64,000 bases of DNA from Yponomeuta sedellus. Its lineage: Eukaryota; Arthropoda; Insecta; Lepidoptera; Yponomeutidae. Positions 11,323-25,300 of this stretch are shown piece after piece (the first letter of the stretch is position 1; every line of letters starts with the position of its first letter). Below the pieces are notes generated by a model. The model saw only the letters and a program-made list of their open reading frames with translations. It was not told where the DNA came from and made no database searches. The stretch spans positions 9,012,860-9,076,859 of the forward strand of contig OW203726.1 in assembly GCA_934045075.1 (NCBI GenBank), in the 5' to 3' direction. A program made the position numbers and the translations under genes.

Positions 11323-13257
11323 TACATAATGTGTGGTTTATAAAATAAGTTGTAAATAATAATCTTAAATGTCTTATAAGAAATTTATTTTAATATGTAA
11401 GCTTTACAAAAAAAAATTTCAGTACCTATTTCAATTTTTACCTCATTGTCCAGCATCAACATGGTTCACATAATCTCTACAAAAAACAAGAGTATGTATT
11501 CTTGGGTCGTTTTATCATATCAACCAACATTAGCCCAACAACATTCGCCATATTTTATTGAAAAAATTCTTACATTTTAATACACAGTATTGAAAATAGG
11601 TAACTTTCTAGATTTTTAATAGACTGGATCTTATGTAAAAAAAGCCACTATCAAAATACATATTAATAATATTTGTAGACAAAGTTAAAATGCAATAGAT
11701 TGACCACCACTTATTAAATTAGTGACCAAAAAACTTCAACGAAATGAATGTTAGTACCTAATAATTTGTGAGTATATTTTATCAACAAAACTAGGACAAC
11801 TTCAAATTTATAGGTGATTTTATATTTTTCTTTAGCCTAGATTTTGTATACCACCTTCCTCTGAAACAACAAAAACTAAACCATTACTTACATACGTAAG
11901 ACTCCACATCAGATTTTGAAGTACATATCGCGTCCGCAGCGTCCGATTCACTCTAGTACTTACGAAAATCCCAAAAAAAGCAATATGTACGTCATAGACC
12001 GTATTCATAAATAATCTGATGCCTAGCATCTACACATCCAATATCATAATAAATTGTGCCAACTTTTCTGTTTCTTGATTTTGTGCATATTTTTCCATTT
12101 TATGCGTTTTTTACGGTGAACCAAAATTGTTACTACTTTGTAGATCAAAAACCTTCACCAGGTTATTTTTAAAGTTTTATTTATAAAGTAAATATTTTTC
12201 GTATAAAAATAATATTGGCTATCATATTCAATATCACTTGTGATATTTTACTTTAATTAGTTTAATACGAATATAATTATGCTTACCAAAATTATTTCGT
12301 ATTTAGTAATTACCTCTACTGCACAAATAGCATTGAATGACAAGAAAACAATATACAAAATATTATTTCTTATGTAAAACTTAAAGAATTAACGAATAGA
12401 ATAGCACACATGCTGGGTGCTCGGTTCTTGAGAAATAATATTAAATGTTTGTAAAAAATTTGGATCTTCAATAGCCTCTAATTTTCTCTAGGTTTCGATA
12501 ACAAGAAATATGATTGAATTACGATACAAAACAAATCATCATACTAACTAAACCTACGGTCATAGATCAAAAGTTACACACATTGTTTTTCTCTCCTTTT
12601 ACATATTTTGTACACAAAATTATGTTTGCCCACGATTCAAACTTAAGAATAATCCAGTGGTTAATATATTACAATGTGGGTCGAATGTCGTGGAAGCCAA
12701 GGATCGGAATACAGTGATACAGCAAGGTCAAGTCATACTACAGGAGGTCCAACTCATCAATGATAACATCTTTTGGGTCTACATGAACACACCTTTTAAT
12801 GATGGTACTATAAAACTGTACATTCAAAACTGGTGATGGTAATGTTTGCGGTAGTGTCATCATTCGTCAATCGTTGCTTGCTGCTAGAACCAGTACATCA
12901 AATGAGTAGCTACATTAATTTTGGGAAGTACCTAGCAACATAAAACAGGATCATTTTCTATGTAGACATTTCTCACTCTTAATATTATTTTGGCACTTTT
13001 AGACTGTCTAATAAACACGCGACACAATATATTGAATAACACCAGTTTCACCACCACTATCACCAGTTTTAATCCTTCCAGTCACTCACTAATGTGTATT
13101 GGCAGATGGCAGCCCATTCAATTCAAACACCAGCAACAAAAATACAACAATAGAAATACTAACTAATTAGGTAAGGCCTACCTATCTGGGTAAGTATCTA
13201 AATATATAGTGTCAATTTATAAGGGTTGGAAACAAAATAAATACTGTAAATAGGTAC
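11323..13257. other. Convergent 3' region between DGCR6 and AGPAT
   Basis: About 1.9 kb holding the 3' UTRs of DGCR6 (plus) and AGPAT (minus). Candidate minus-strand AATAAA signals lie at 12176-12181, 11554-11559 and 11384-11389; which is used cannot be decided here. No further coding exon is recognised. Confidence 0.5.
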
Positions 13258-13337
13258 TTAATTTTTCTTCCCGGTGCCGTATGAAGAGCCTTGGCTGATT
13301 TTCGACATACCGATCGACTTTTGTAGTAACACGTAAA
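13258..13337 (-). CDS. AGPAT3/4: AGPAT last coding exon
   Basis: Short exon giving the last 25 residues, with [20 protein letters not shown] before the TAA stop. The pattern I-(D/Q)-KGSAYG is found at the C-terminus of AGPAT3/4. The frame joins exon 6 exactly (one base plus two). This is the least certain exon because it is short. Confidence 0.8.
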
Positions 13338-16300
13338 CTGCAAAAGAAATACATAGCTATATTAGTGACATCCTAAAAGGTAACGTATTTTAATCAGGGC
13401 AATGAAAACTAGGCACTGTCTTAGGGTGATATTACACTTATCAAATATCTTTGTCCAATTTTGCTGTCAAATATTTTATAAAATTTCTTTGAGGTAAGCC
13501 CATTCCACTTGTCCAATAACTTTGTCCAATATTTTTTGCATAGTCTTAAGAAAATGGAGGAACGTGTAGCGTCTTCATGTGCTGCTATTGCGTCTTTAAG
13601 TGGTGCTATTATTATCGTTATGTTATTAATGAAAAACCAAAAAAAGTATTTATTAAAAATTTTGTCATTGGAATCGTCCACGATGTCTTGTTTGCAGCCA
13701 TTTTGATTTAAGTGTCATTAATATTTGATCAAATATCGGTGTTCCCAAGACATTTGATAAAGTTGTCCAATTTCTTCCAATTTCTTTGATCAAATCGTAC
13801 ATTGGACAAAGATATTTGATAAGTGTAATACCACCCTTAGTTAAATATTAACAATGTGACATCCAAAATGTTTCGTAATTTTGTAAATAGGTATAATGCT
13901 ACAGTCATAAATGTTTATGACTTTCAGACGACCTTCTAATGTTTTTTTTTTACATGGGAATAAAAGGTTTAATATTTTGATAAAAAAAATAAACGACCTC
14001 TCCTATATGTATATGATTTTTTTTATTATTTTTAGTTTTGTTTCTTATATTGGCCCAGGCCTTCAAAATTACCTCAAAAGAAAAAATATAGAAACCAAAC
14101 ATTAATTATGAGAGTTTTATACCTTTAAAAGGAAAAGATACCTACCATTCATCTTAGAAACCCGTGAAGGTATTGAGTAGAAATTAAAAACCTTATGCAC
14201 AGGTCTACAGTCCCTTAAAGTTGTGAAAAAATAAAACTTTTAACTTATCGCAAATAGTAACGTCTGTTTATGCCCAAAAAACGCTTATTTCGACACTGAA
14301 GGAAATCAAAATTCACTCCCGTTGATCTAGAACTTAGAAAGGATGATGGGCGTTTTGGTCCTTATGTCCAATCAAGATGAGTCATATGTCGTTGGATAGC
14401 TCTTTTCAAGTGAAAAAATAAATTCTATGAAGACGAATCCGTATGAATTGTCCATTTTGAAATATGCTCGTCGGAAAGTACCATTTTTTGCTCTAAATAG
14501 AAATTAGAAAAATTCATATCTCTGGTTTAACTCAACCGATGCTCATGATTTTTACGAAAATCACTAGAGCAAATCATAAATCATTAGAGCGAGACAGCGA
14601 CATTGCGCTCTCTCTCCCACTCACGGTCACGGGTAACGCTGGAATTCGGTTTTGACCCCTCTCGCGCTCCGGGACACGGCGCGGGGGCAGGTATGTTAGG
14701 GTGAGGAACGCTTGGCCGCTTGCGCAGGTAGTCAGTCGTTTACTGATATTGTGTTAAGTGCTACGTTATTACGCTCCTCATTGTTCACATCGACTTTGAC
14801 CTTGGCATCATTTTGGACTCTGTTACCCGTTTTATTTGTTGACCGTGGCTTTATATTGGACTTGGGTGCTTAACAATTGGATTGTTTCGTTGCAATGGAA
14901 CGTTACCGTAACTGTGTAATGTGCCGAAGAGGGCTATACCGAGGCAGATATCAAGTACGCGTTCTGTCGGAAGCCTTGACAAGAACACACGTGGAGCTAG
15001 TAACATTTATACGAGAAAACGCTGCTCTGGAGGTTTGTACCTATTGCACTTTTTTTTTCCACTCGATCCTCACTGAACCTTCGATATAAAAGGAAACCAA
15101 TTGAAATCATGTGCAACTGCATCCCAGATCTATTCTAGTAGTAAATGAGGTAACGAAGACGTAAAAGTGAAAACCGATTGATAAGTGATTCTGGTAGCTT
15201 AAAGAACATTCAAGTGATTCCTTTTTCACTTTTACGTCTTCCACGATGTATTTACCACCAAAACAAGGCCTACACAAAACCACAACCAATTACTGTGGTT
15301 GCGGTTTTGTGTGGTTGTGTGTATGCCTTGTTTTCGTACACACAACTACAGAAAACCGCAACCAGATCTCTGAGAAATCTGTGAATCTGTGGCATATATT
15401 TGACGATTCGCACACCTTCTGACAGAAAAACAAATCCCTCCCACAAATGACCCCCAATGCGTTATTTTGTTAGGTATTTTTCGGAAACCAAAGTTGTTTT
15501 TCTTTTCCTTACATTTTCATATATCATTTTCAGGTCGTGTTTGACAACACCCGAAGAGTATGTTACCGATGCTGGCAAAGAGCCGAAAATGCGACTAGAG
15601 GTCATGCAAACCCTCAACCCGAGCCGGAGCCGCAAGAACAAGCAGAACCGCAAGAACAACTACAACCGCAAGAACAACTACAACCGCAATTAGAAGAAAT
15701 GCTTCATATTCCTGAATATATGAGAGCACCTAATACCGCGACGCATTGTATCTTTCATGGCTGCGCTAATGAAACCCACCATCGAATTCCAAATGTTGTT
15801 AAAATCCACGTATTTTCTCAACATAAATTGTATATCCCCGACAGTGCCAGAGTATGTCACGATCACCTTAATGGGAATGATTGGGATGATTTGCCCCAAC
15901 ATTGCAACATTTCCCATGACTTTACGGCTGCCCACTTCAGGGATGTTTGTGACCTAATGCGAAATGCCTTAAACTCACCCAGATTACGTTTTAGCGACCG
16001 AGGCATGAATGAAGAAGAAATGCACTTTTGGACTGGACGTACTAATGATGAATTTAATGCCATCTTAGAGCAAAATCCATTATTAAGAAATAGAAGTGCA
16101 GATCCCAGAACCACTTTGGGCATTTTACTAACGAAACTACGCACAGGAGAACCCAACGCCAGACTTGCGACGTTGTTTAACATGTCTCGGAGAAAACTCG
16201 AACGCCAGTTGGCCATCGCACGAGAGTGTCTTAGCACTGACTACGTTGTGCGACACTTGGGAGTGGATCACATGAATAGAGAAGATATATTGGAGAGAAA

Positions 16301-19300
16301 CTTGAGGATTCCAAAAGCACTGTATGGAAATGAAGACAACAATAAAGCCATTATTATTTGCGATGGTACGTATATTTATATATACAAGAGTTCAAACTTT
16401 TTGTTTCAGAGGCAATCCTACAGTTTACACAAGTTCCAAAACTTGTTGAAACCATTTTTAATCGTAACCACTGACGGATACATTATAGATGTTAAAGGAC
16501 CATACGCTGCAACAAAAACTGATGCGCAGATAATGAGCGACTTAATGACTGACGAGGAAAATCCCCTTCATATATTGCTTCAGCCGAATGACGTATTTAT
16601 TTTGGACCGCGGGTTCAGGGATAGTCTGCAGCATATAGAAGCATGTGGCTACGAATTTCACGTCCCCCCGACGAAGAACCGGGAAGAGTCGCAGCTCACG
16701 ACTTCTCAAGCAAATGATTCCCGGCTGGTGACAATGTGCCGATGGGTAGTGGAAGTGGTTAACGGGCGTTTCAAAAGAGATTTCAAGCTGTTGCGCCAAA
16801 AATATTTTAATAACACAATGCCTAATATGTTCGGGGATTTTATGATTGCAGCAGCAATTACAAATCACTTCCACAGGCCTATTGTCGATAGCCAACACGC
16901 AGAAGCTTTTTTACAAAAAATTGTTGAAAGAAGGCAAACCCCAAACGTGTTATATGATTATGTAGAAGCAAAAAGATTAAACAACAGAAGAGCCAATTTC
17001 CAGAGATTGGAAGCAAATGACATTCAAGACTTTCCACGATTGAGGGAACAGGACGTGATTTTGCTGTCATTGGGGACATATCAGTTAAAACTGGCAAAAT
17101 CATATTGCAGCGAGCACCTCAACAACGGCTTATATCTTATAGAAACTTATAGAGAAGCTGCTTTGGAGGATATCCATGAATATGGGATCCACGAAGATGC
17201 GTGGCTGTTGCGTGCACGCATACAGTCCCGACATGTACGATCAAAACAATATTTTTGCTATATATTATTAGACAGAAATAGTAGAAACATATTACAACAT
17301 TATTGCACATGTTTGACAGGACGCCGCACGATAGGTTCCTGTGCGCATATTATATCTATTGTGTGGTATTTAGGATATGCTAGACATGAAGGCTTTACTG
17401 AACCAGCACTATTTTTAAATAACATTATCATGGATGAAACACATTAAACGATAAAACTTACTCTGAACTTGTTTTATTTACTTCGATAATAAACAAACAA
17501 TGATAATATAATAATCAATGCTGATCATTCGTAATTAAAATCGATATACAATGTCGAAAAAATATCAAAAAGAATTAAAACAACAGAAAAAAAATTAAAT
17601 AAAAAAAAACTTTTAACGTATGATTACTCAAATTGGACAGAAAATCGGGACTAGCGCTTCGATTATTCTTATTCTACAAAAAAATACCTTTCCAACGACG
17701 TATTACTCATTCCGATTGGTGCCAGGACCAGGTTCCATACATTTGTGCCCATCATCCTATGGCAAGTAATATCTGTCTTATACTAGAAAAAGTACAGGAA
17801 AAAGAATCCGATATCTATATACTTATTATATATTTTGTAATGAAACCATAAAAAAAGTCCTTGAAGATCGGGAAAAGCTCAGAAAAACCTGCGATACTCT
17901 ATTCTAAACTATTTTATAATTATTACCTACCTACAGATTTTTATGGAACCCTCGGTTCGCGACTCCGACTGGTACTTGACCGGTTTTTTATAAGATAATG
18001 TCCATTGGGATACAACGTCAATTGACCCGAATGACGGATTTTTGTGACGAACCAACGATGTTCGTCGTAGGTAACGGACCGACGGCATCTTAAGCAGATA
18101 TAAATATACCTAACGGTTTTACATCAACATAATACTCAAATTAACATAAAATTAGGGACATCGTGTCACTAGAGCTCGAGGTCGCGAGTGTCGTGGTTAG
18201 TGTGATAGAAAACACTCACAATTACTATTTTTGGGCCGGGTGGTGCGAAGAAGTGTGCTTCATTCTTTCTAATGGAGGGAGATCAGTGTGTCACCCCCCC
18301 ACTCTCATTATTTTGTTCCAAACTTCCAAATTAGCAATAATTCAGTTCAATATATGAAATGACTGCCTAGAAATAGCTGGACTGAAATAGTGGCGTGGCG
18401 GCTTCGCTCGTTTGAAATTAATAAAAAATATAAAGGTCCTTGTCCATTCAGAAGGTCTTATTGCTAAAAAAATTCTTGAATTCGGATAAGTAGTTTCGGA
18501 GATTACCTCCTAATCCTAATACAAACTAAGAAACTTGACCTTTTTATAATATTACCAGCTGACGTTGTTTTGCCTTATTAATTAACCGACCGGTCGGTTA
18601 AATAATAAGGCGTCGGTCGCGACCGACGTTTTCTCAGACCTACCAAATGAACACAAAAAAGCCATAAAAGTCGGTCAAGTCGTTTCGTAAGAGTTCGATA
18701 ACAAACATTTTGACAAGAGCTTTTTATTATATTTGGGAAATCTTTGGCGTTGGAAAGACGTTTTTGCTAAATCAGAATCACACTAATATTACGAAGGCGA
18801 AAGTTGTGAGTGTGTTTGTTCCTTCTTCACTTCAAACGGCTGGAGCGATTTTACTAAAATGTGGTATGGAGTTCGCTGACACCCTGGATTAACACATAAG
18901 CTACGTTTTACTGCAAGAAAATTAATGAATGAAAAAACATAATTTGTACAAAAGCGAGCTTAATACTACATAGTTTTTCCTTCCAGCTAACCCACGAAAA
19001 TATCTTATTCCCATGGGAAAATCGATACACCGCGGGGCACAGCGAGTTATTACATAAAGGTTACGCGATGTGGCCAAATTTAAACCAATAATGTGGGCAG
19101 CGCTGCAGTTACCGGCTATTATTGGTTTTCCAACGTGTCTCGCCTAACATTCGTGAAGCCTAATTAGATTCTAGTAACGGTGATAAACATTTAAGCTGAC
19201 TTACATAACTTCTGCCACGTCACGAAAGTAGCAATTTAAATTGAATTTTGTCTACGAGTTCACTTCTAACCTTGAAACATAACAATGCGATCGATAGCCG

Positions 19301-22300
19301 ATACAACGCAATTGGTTAAAATTTCCCGATAAGTCACAACAACAAGTTAGTTGACTTTACGTAGGTACCTACGTTTAACATTGTAGGATTACGTTAATGT
19401 TGCTAATTTTCCTTGATGACACGAAGGTCAAACATTTAAAAAATCAGGAAAATTTTAGTCTAAAATAGAGAAGGTCGCGCGACGCTTTATCGCGACAACG
19501 AAGTTCTCACAAGTAGGTTGAGGTGTAGATAAGGGTTGATCGATACTGTTGACTGTATTGCGAGTCGTCAGTTTACCAGGGACGTCCCTTATTTTTTACC
19601 TAAAAATGTATCGGGATTTCAGATTGAACTATAACTTAATTACTTGCTTGCATTGTTGTTGTTAGTAATTGCGTTTAGCAATAAGGCCGCCAATTGTACT
19701 CTGTCTTTACTTACATGTTTTATAATATGTGCACTGGTGTACAGAACACTTCTTATAATTTCTGATGATACTCACATGCGCCGAAGATGGCGCATCCTAT
19801 CGAGAAGTACAAGAGCTTTCCGCTGAGCAGCAAACCGAGCAGATAGTAGAACATGGGTATGAGGGTGACGATGGACCAGCCCACTGTGTTGAGCAGCGAG
19901 TAGATGCGCGGAGGCACGTGAAATGGCTCTACTCTCTCTACTCCGGATTCGAGGAAGAAGTCGCCGGTGTTCATAAACGAGTCTTGCATCTTGTCCTGGA
20001 ACAAAATATGTCATTTCATTGAAGTCCTATAACACAATAGCAGTGCCCGTGACTTAGTTCACGTGGTGAACGGATTAGTTGGTCTATATCCTATGTCCAC
20101 GCAGGTACATTCAAAATACTGGTGATAGAATTTTTGAAATCGTTTAAGTACTGTCTAACATTACTCCTTACATCAAGCATAATAGAAATTGGTCGTAGCA
20201 ATAAGGCCGCCATTTGTACTGTGTATCTTTACATGTTTTGTAATATTTGCTCTGGTGTACAAAAAATAATATTTTTATCTTATCTTCTAATATAAAGTTA
20301 CAAACTTTTCCTTTTTCTTGTACAAGAGAATATTGTAAAGAGGTTCGAAATTTCACTGATGCCGGTGAGTCGGCTATTAGCTCAGTTGGAAAGAGCGCTG
20401 GCACGGATAGCCAGAGGTCGCGGGTTCGAATCCCGGCATGGGTGGAATTTTTAGCCTCTAAATAGGTTTTTTAAAACTTTTCCTCTCTAAAATATTCGTC
20501 TAGATGTACATAGATGAGGTACATATCTACTAAAACAAATAAAAAACCTACTGCCACTTCACATAGGTATTCTAACAACACCAAAGACAAGTTTTAGAAT
20601 AGAATATAGCTATGACGGATTTTTAGGCTTCCGTAGTCAACAAGACACCCTACGTCTGTTCGTCTGTCTGTCCGCGCATTAGCACAGACACGACAAGTAC
20701 CAGATAGCTGAAATTTTACATAGATATAATATTAATCATGCAGACAAAACGGTAGCCAAAACCGTAAGCAAAACTTTTTTAGGGTACCTCCCCTACACCT
20801 AAATTAGATATTTTTTTTTTATGTGTAATAATAATCGTAAATATTTTAGTGATAAGAAAACGATTTTCGATTTAGAGATCCGTTTACGAAATTTCAAGCT
20901 TTACCTAACCTAACAGCAAATTTTCGTTAGAGTAGGGCGCCCCCACCCACCTCTCCAGGCTAAATGGTTGATTGTAGAAGCGTGACAAAATACAGAGCAG
21001 TAGCACATAGGAAAACTATCATGGCTAAGTGGCTATACAAGTTAAGGAGTCATAGGAGAAAACTTGGTACAATTATTGTGTAATATATATTTTTTGTTAT
21101 GCCGGTAATAAACTTTTGATATCAACCCTTATATGTCCCCACTGCTAGGGCCCGGGTGTCTTCCTGCATAGCAGGAAGGTTAGGTCATACTCAACCAATG
21201 AGGCCAAGTCCGGGTTGGTGGAGGAATGTAAGACAGTGGCGGGCCTTAATGTCAGAAGTTATCAATTAGACCATAGAGCCTCTGACATGTGTGAACGACT
21301 GCCATTACATGACAACCGCCACCAGTGGCTTAACGTGCCTTGCGAAATGCCACTAGCGGTAGTCACGCGACAGTCACCCATCCTGCACCTGACCGCGCCC
21401 GTTGTTGTTTAACTCAAGTGATTGGTTCCAATCACTCAGTTCGTATATGCCACGAGCGCTTCGTAAGATCTTCTCAATAAAATCTTACTTCTACGGAATC
21501 CTACGTTGCGCGTGACCAGACACGCACTTGACCGGTTTTTACTACACGTATCGCACATCACTCTTATTCGAGTGTCTGTAGTGGTTATCGCATACCTCTC
21601 AGCCATTGAATTTTAAAACTCAATGCCTTGATTTTCCCAACCCGCATGTGTTCTGCTTATCTACCAAATTTACTATTGCATTAACACATTCGTGTTTGAA
21701 AGAGGTTGTAGCAAGTTTTTGCGTTGACGCCATTGCTAAGAAAATCCGCGAGTTGGTACACTGCAGCCTTTACGTAACATGACGTTTTTTCAACAGAATT
21801 TTGTTTTTTATACCGCTCCGACCAATATTGACACATGTGTGTTAAGTAATTCATGATATAAAAAACTACGGATAGGAATATTATTTCTAAAATGCGCGAT
21901 TCCTAAAATAGTATAGTAGTATACATATACAAAAAGAAATTGCACGTGTTTTACAGTAACTTTTCTAGTTAACTTTTAAGGTACCTGGGTCGAATATGGC
22001 CAGCCGTGAAATATGGCCACACGCCTATATCTCTAAATTAAAACATCGTGACAAACTGAACAAGTCCCGACACGTTCGGCGTTACGGTAGGCATTGAAGC
22101 GGCACACCCGCCGTCGCCCCCGCACCTCACCAGTACAGTAGGACGAAATTCATCAAAAGGGAATGACATGTAGCTGTTATAAAAATGACACGTAAGTTAT
22201 TATCCTATATTTCGATATTTTATTGATCTATTGTTATTATAATATTACTATCAAAATAATTAAAAATCATATTTGATATTTCCGTGTTGACTTTTTAAAC

Positions 22301-25300
22301 TATTGATGTATTTAATAAATAAAGTGAATTGTAGAAAAAAAAATGCGGAGCTGAAAATATGGCCAGTCAGTGGCCATATTTATATTACGACTTGGGTACC
22401 TACAATTATTTAAAAACCTATTTAAACCTAGCACGGGTTAGTGCATTAAAAATAGTATTACCTACAATTATGTTAATTTTCTTGTTTTAGGTTATGGCAC
22501 GATACAAAAGTAAAGGGATGGTGATTAGATGTCCTAAGACTGATAAATTTGATTTAACTTTGATTGAGTTGTTCTTTTTCCATTGAATGTTAAGATGACT
22601 ATTTAACTTCCAAAGTTTATGGCCAAAACAAAAATATTCTAAAAATATAAATATTTTAATTCAATATAAATTAAATAGTGCTTACTACAACTCAGCGTAC
22701 TGTTAATATGGCGACAGGTGTGGGCATATTTACATATACTGGTGGAAATATGGCCACTTTCTCCGTTTTTATATAAATGCAAATAACTCAAAATTGTAAA
22801 TATATTTGCTATATTTTTCTTTGTTGTTTCTACGCTAGATAGATATACTTTACAAATGAGTACCAATGCTTAACCCAGTAACATAAAATATGTCCAAAAA
22901 TTTATATCAAACCTTAAGGTGGCCATATTCGACACAGGTATATTTTGTGCTATGAGATTTTTCTCAGACTTAAGTATATATTTTAAATATTGGAGTTTTT
23001 TTAAGCAGCCAGCCATCCATCCATCAATCCGTCCGTCCGTCCGTCCATTGTTCTTCCTTCCACGCAACAAAATTTATAGAGTAAAATCTGCACTTTAGCT
23101 CCAATATAAACCCTACATACCCTTAAATCGCGTATAAATGCCCGATAAGGTCATGTACACCGAGGATAAGTTTAAATCAGAGCACAGATTAATTAACTAG
23201 TGCTTTATTTAGCATATAGGGTTATTGATGGCAATTATGGAATTTTATTATACGTATAGGTGGCAACTGATATACCTATTAGGTTTAAGATAACTCGAGA
23301 AGATGGTGAGAGCGGAGTTTTTCTCCACTACACTACAGCCCGAAGGCAGTGGCTTACATTGTATGTACATTGACATGACATTCATTCAGCAAACAGAATG
23401 TAAATAATTTACGTTAAATTAAACAAAAACCTTGTTGACATGACAACAAGGTTTTTTTTTAATTTAATTAATTAATAAACGACCACCGCAAGAGGAACTT
23501 TGCAGTGGTCGTTTATTTTCTGATTTTGTTACATGCAATCGAGGATCTATGAATATTTAATGAAATTAAATGAATATTCTGTCGATACGAGCTACATGTC
23601 AAGAAATAATGTATAATTATTTAACAGAAAATAATATTGGAAACTTTACTTATAAATACACAGAGGAATTATAAATAAAGATTTGATTGTCTCGTCGTTT
23701 CAGCTTGAAAAGCATTTTTTGACTTGCGCACAGTAAATCTGTTAATGTAGGTATCCGCCTTTTAGCGAGAACTTTTGATAAATCAAAAAGTTATACGGCG
23801 TTTTACTTAAATTTCCTTATTTTTTATAAGTGCGACCGTAAAACTCTGTATTAAATACACCCCTTCCCATCGATGATTATACTCCTATTGATGTACTTAC
23901 CATGTATTGAAACCTATATTTGTGAGGCTTAAGTTGTCGTGGGTGTAAATAACTTCAAGTACAAACCTACTTATAATAAAAATTGTTAATAACAGGCTTT
24001 CGCTGAACCGTTAATCTTGGGGTTTTTCCTAAGTCCTTATATCATACAGCGATAGTAAGTCATTCGAAGATTTCATAGATTAGCAGATTTTATTATAACA
24101 TATAGTACCTTTGTATCTAATAAGTCAAAACCCTAGTCTATGATTAATGGTGTCATAATAAATAAACAAGATTTAATATGCTATATAGTACGTACAGTAC
24201 TTTATCACAAAACACGTTTTGAAGTTTATCGTTCAACCTACAAGTCAGTGAACTACGATCAGCTGATATTACAATACAATAAAAAAGTAAACTCGCGCAC
24301 CAAGGGCCAAGGGTTTCGTACTTATAACAATTCTTAACCAAAACGTGTTTTCTATCATTCAGTTCGGGACCGCTAGAGGGAGTAATTAATAATTAATAAT
24401 TAGCAAAAAGATAAAATGGAACCTTTATAGGATCACTTTATTGTCCGTTCTTCATCTGTCAAGACCTTTATATCGATAACGCGAGGAGGCATGGAGTTGA
24501 AATTAAGACCATTTTATCTGGTCTACAGTACCTAAAACTGTCAAAAATTCAAACTTACCAGTTTGAATTTTTGACAGTTTTAGGTACTGTAAAAAAGTAA
24601 GGCCTCATTAACGCCGCGAAAAACTTATATTTTGACACTCGAGGAATCCGAACTAGGAAATTGGGCAAGTTATATCGTCTTATACAGGGAAAAAATTATA
24701 CATATTTTTTCGAAAATATTTTTATAATTTATGATTAGTGAAAAATACAAATAAATATCACGTTTCTTGCATGGAGACCCCCGTTTCTTTCGGTATTTTT
24801 TATTATTGGTTGGGCAATCCATCACATCACTAAAAATTTTAATAATATCAATTTATATGTGAAATACGTTGTAGGCTAGTAATAGGGTGCGGTTTAGAGT
24901 TCCCTACACTTTGAGTTCGAAACTTTAAAATTTAGTCCTAAAACTAAAGCGCGCACTGCGATAAGAAATCTCAAATCTGTTAACAATAGTACATTATTCT
25001 ATTTTTAAAGTTCATTCCGGTGGGAAGTAATTTGAATGAGTTTTTCCCTCCCTATGGAGGGAAGCAGCATTTTCCACCCAATAATCAGATCAAAACAACA
25101 CTACTTTCCGAGCATAAGAAATGAAAAAGAAATACACTAGAATCCGCGCACTGCGAAAATAAATAGTTTGCGATGTAAAGTCGCACATACGAAATCAACG
25201 TATTTGTGTACCCTATGGCGAACGCTACACGACAATATATATTGTGATAATTATCACGATATTAATCAAGTATCTTGAGCCGGATCACAGCACACCCTAC

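Larger units (their letters stand above)
14340..17758 (+). mobile_element. Putative DNA transposon containing the DDE gene
   Basis: The transposase-like gene is flanked by degenerate inverted repeats. AGGATGATGGGC (14340-14351) is the exact complement of 17747-17758. A further stretch of about 40 bp (TGTCCAATCAAGATGAGTCA at about 14365-14384) matches the complement of about 17692-17735 imperfectly. Outer ends and target duplication were not found, so the limits are approximate. Confidence 0.5.

Noticed and set aside
20371..20445. A possible tRNA gene (A-box, B-box, anticodon stem)
   Set aside because: The acceptor stem is broken, position 33 is C, and the same sequence with the same non-tRNA body recurs at 56651, so it is a SINE head.
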